Source of the DNA: CALEUX01 sp037439945
GTDB taxonomy: Bacteria > Bacteroidota > Bacteroidia > Bacteroidales > Marinilabiliaceae
Assembly: GCA_037439945.1 (NCBI GenBank)
Contig: JBBIVA010000152.1
Coordinates: 1 to 6,486, forward strand
Direction of reading: 5' to 3'
DNA: 6,486 nt
Shown here: in pieces, positions 6,463 to 6,486 of the stretch
Layout: the number at the start of each line of letters is the position of its first letter
Position numbering within the stretch: position 1 is the stretch's first letter
The notes under the pieces: generated by a model
The model's input: only the letters and a program-made list of their open reading frames with translations
What the model was told of the DNA's origin: nothing
Databases searched by the model: none
Translations under genes and position numbers: made by a program

Positions 6463-6486
6463 TAATAAAATTTAAAGCATAGAGTT

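Noticed and set aside
6456..6472. AATTTT/AAAATT inverted repeat as the GH43 terminator
   Set aside because: The stem is six A-T pairs only, with no G-C pairs, about 80 bases after the stop; too unstable to call a terminator.

Overview
The window looks like DNA from a polysaccharide-degrading member of the Bacteroidota. The clearest sign is a hybrid two-component system (HTCS): one polypeptide holding a periplasmic beta-propeller sensor, a histidine kinase, a receiver and an AraC-type DNA-binding domain. This architecture is characteristic of that phylum. Supporting signs are an AT-rich genome, A-rich leaders without a Shine-Dalgarno sequence, and a secreted glycoside hydrolase next to the regulator. 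Genus cannot be assigned by eye.

Layout: bases 1-323 are an AT-rich leader that begins with a perfect 11-bp-arm palindrome and holds no convincing gene. Bases 324-4217 (+) encode the 1297-residue HTCS sensor/regulator, apparently complete. Bases 4218-4629 are a 412-bp intergenic region with several small inverted and direct repeats and a doubtful 64-codon reading frame on the minus strand. Bases 4630-6378 (+) encode a 582-residue exported glycoside hydrolase family 43 enzyme (beta-xylosidase / alpha-L-arabinofuranosidase type) with a C-terminal beta-sandwich domain. Bases 6379-6486 are non-coding and contain a perfect match to the Bacteroidota -7 promoter box TAnnTTTG, probably belonging to whatever lies to the right.

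The simplest model is that the sensor detects a xylan- or arabinoxylan-derived oligosaccharide in the periplasm, passes phosphate from the kinase to the receiver, and switches on nearby carbohydrate genes through its AraC domain, the GH43 enzyme being the obvious candidate. This is inference from gene order and family knowledge. No SusC/SusD pair is visible, so the window is either the edge of a polysaccharide utilization locus or a minimal regulator-enzyme pair. I found no sign of a wholly new system. The points most worth checking are the homopolymer C8 and G7 tracts in the sensor part of the HTCS gene, the serine in place of the usual proline in its H-box, the repeats upstream of the GH43 gene, and the sharp base-composition difference between the two genes.
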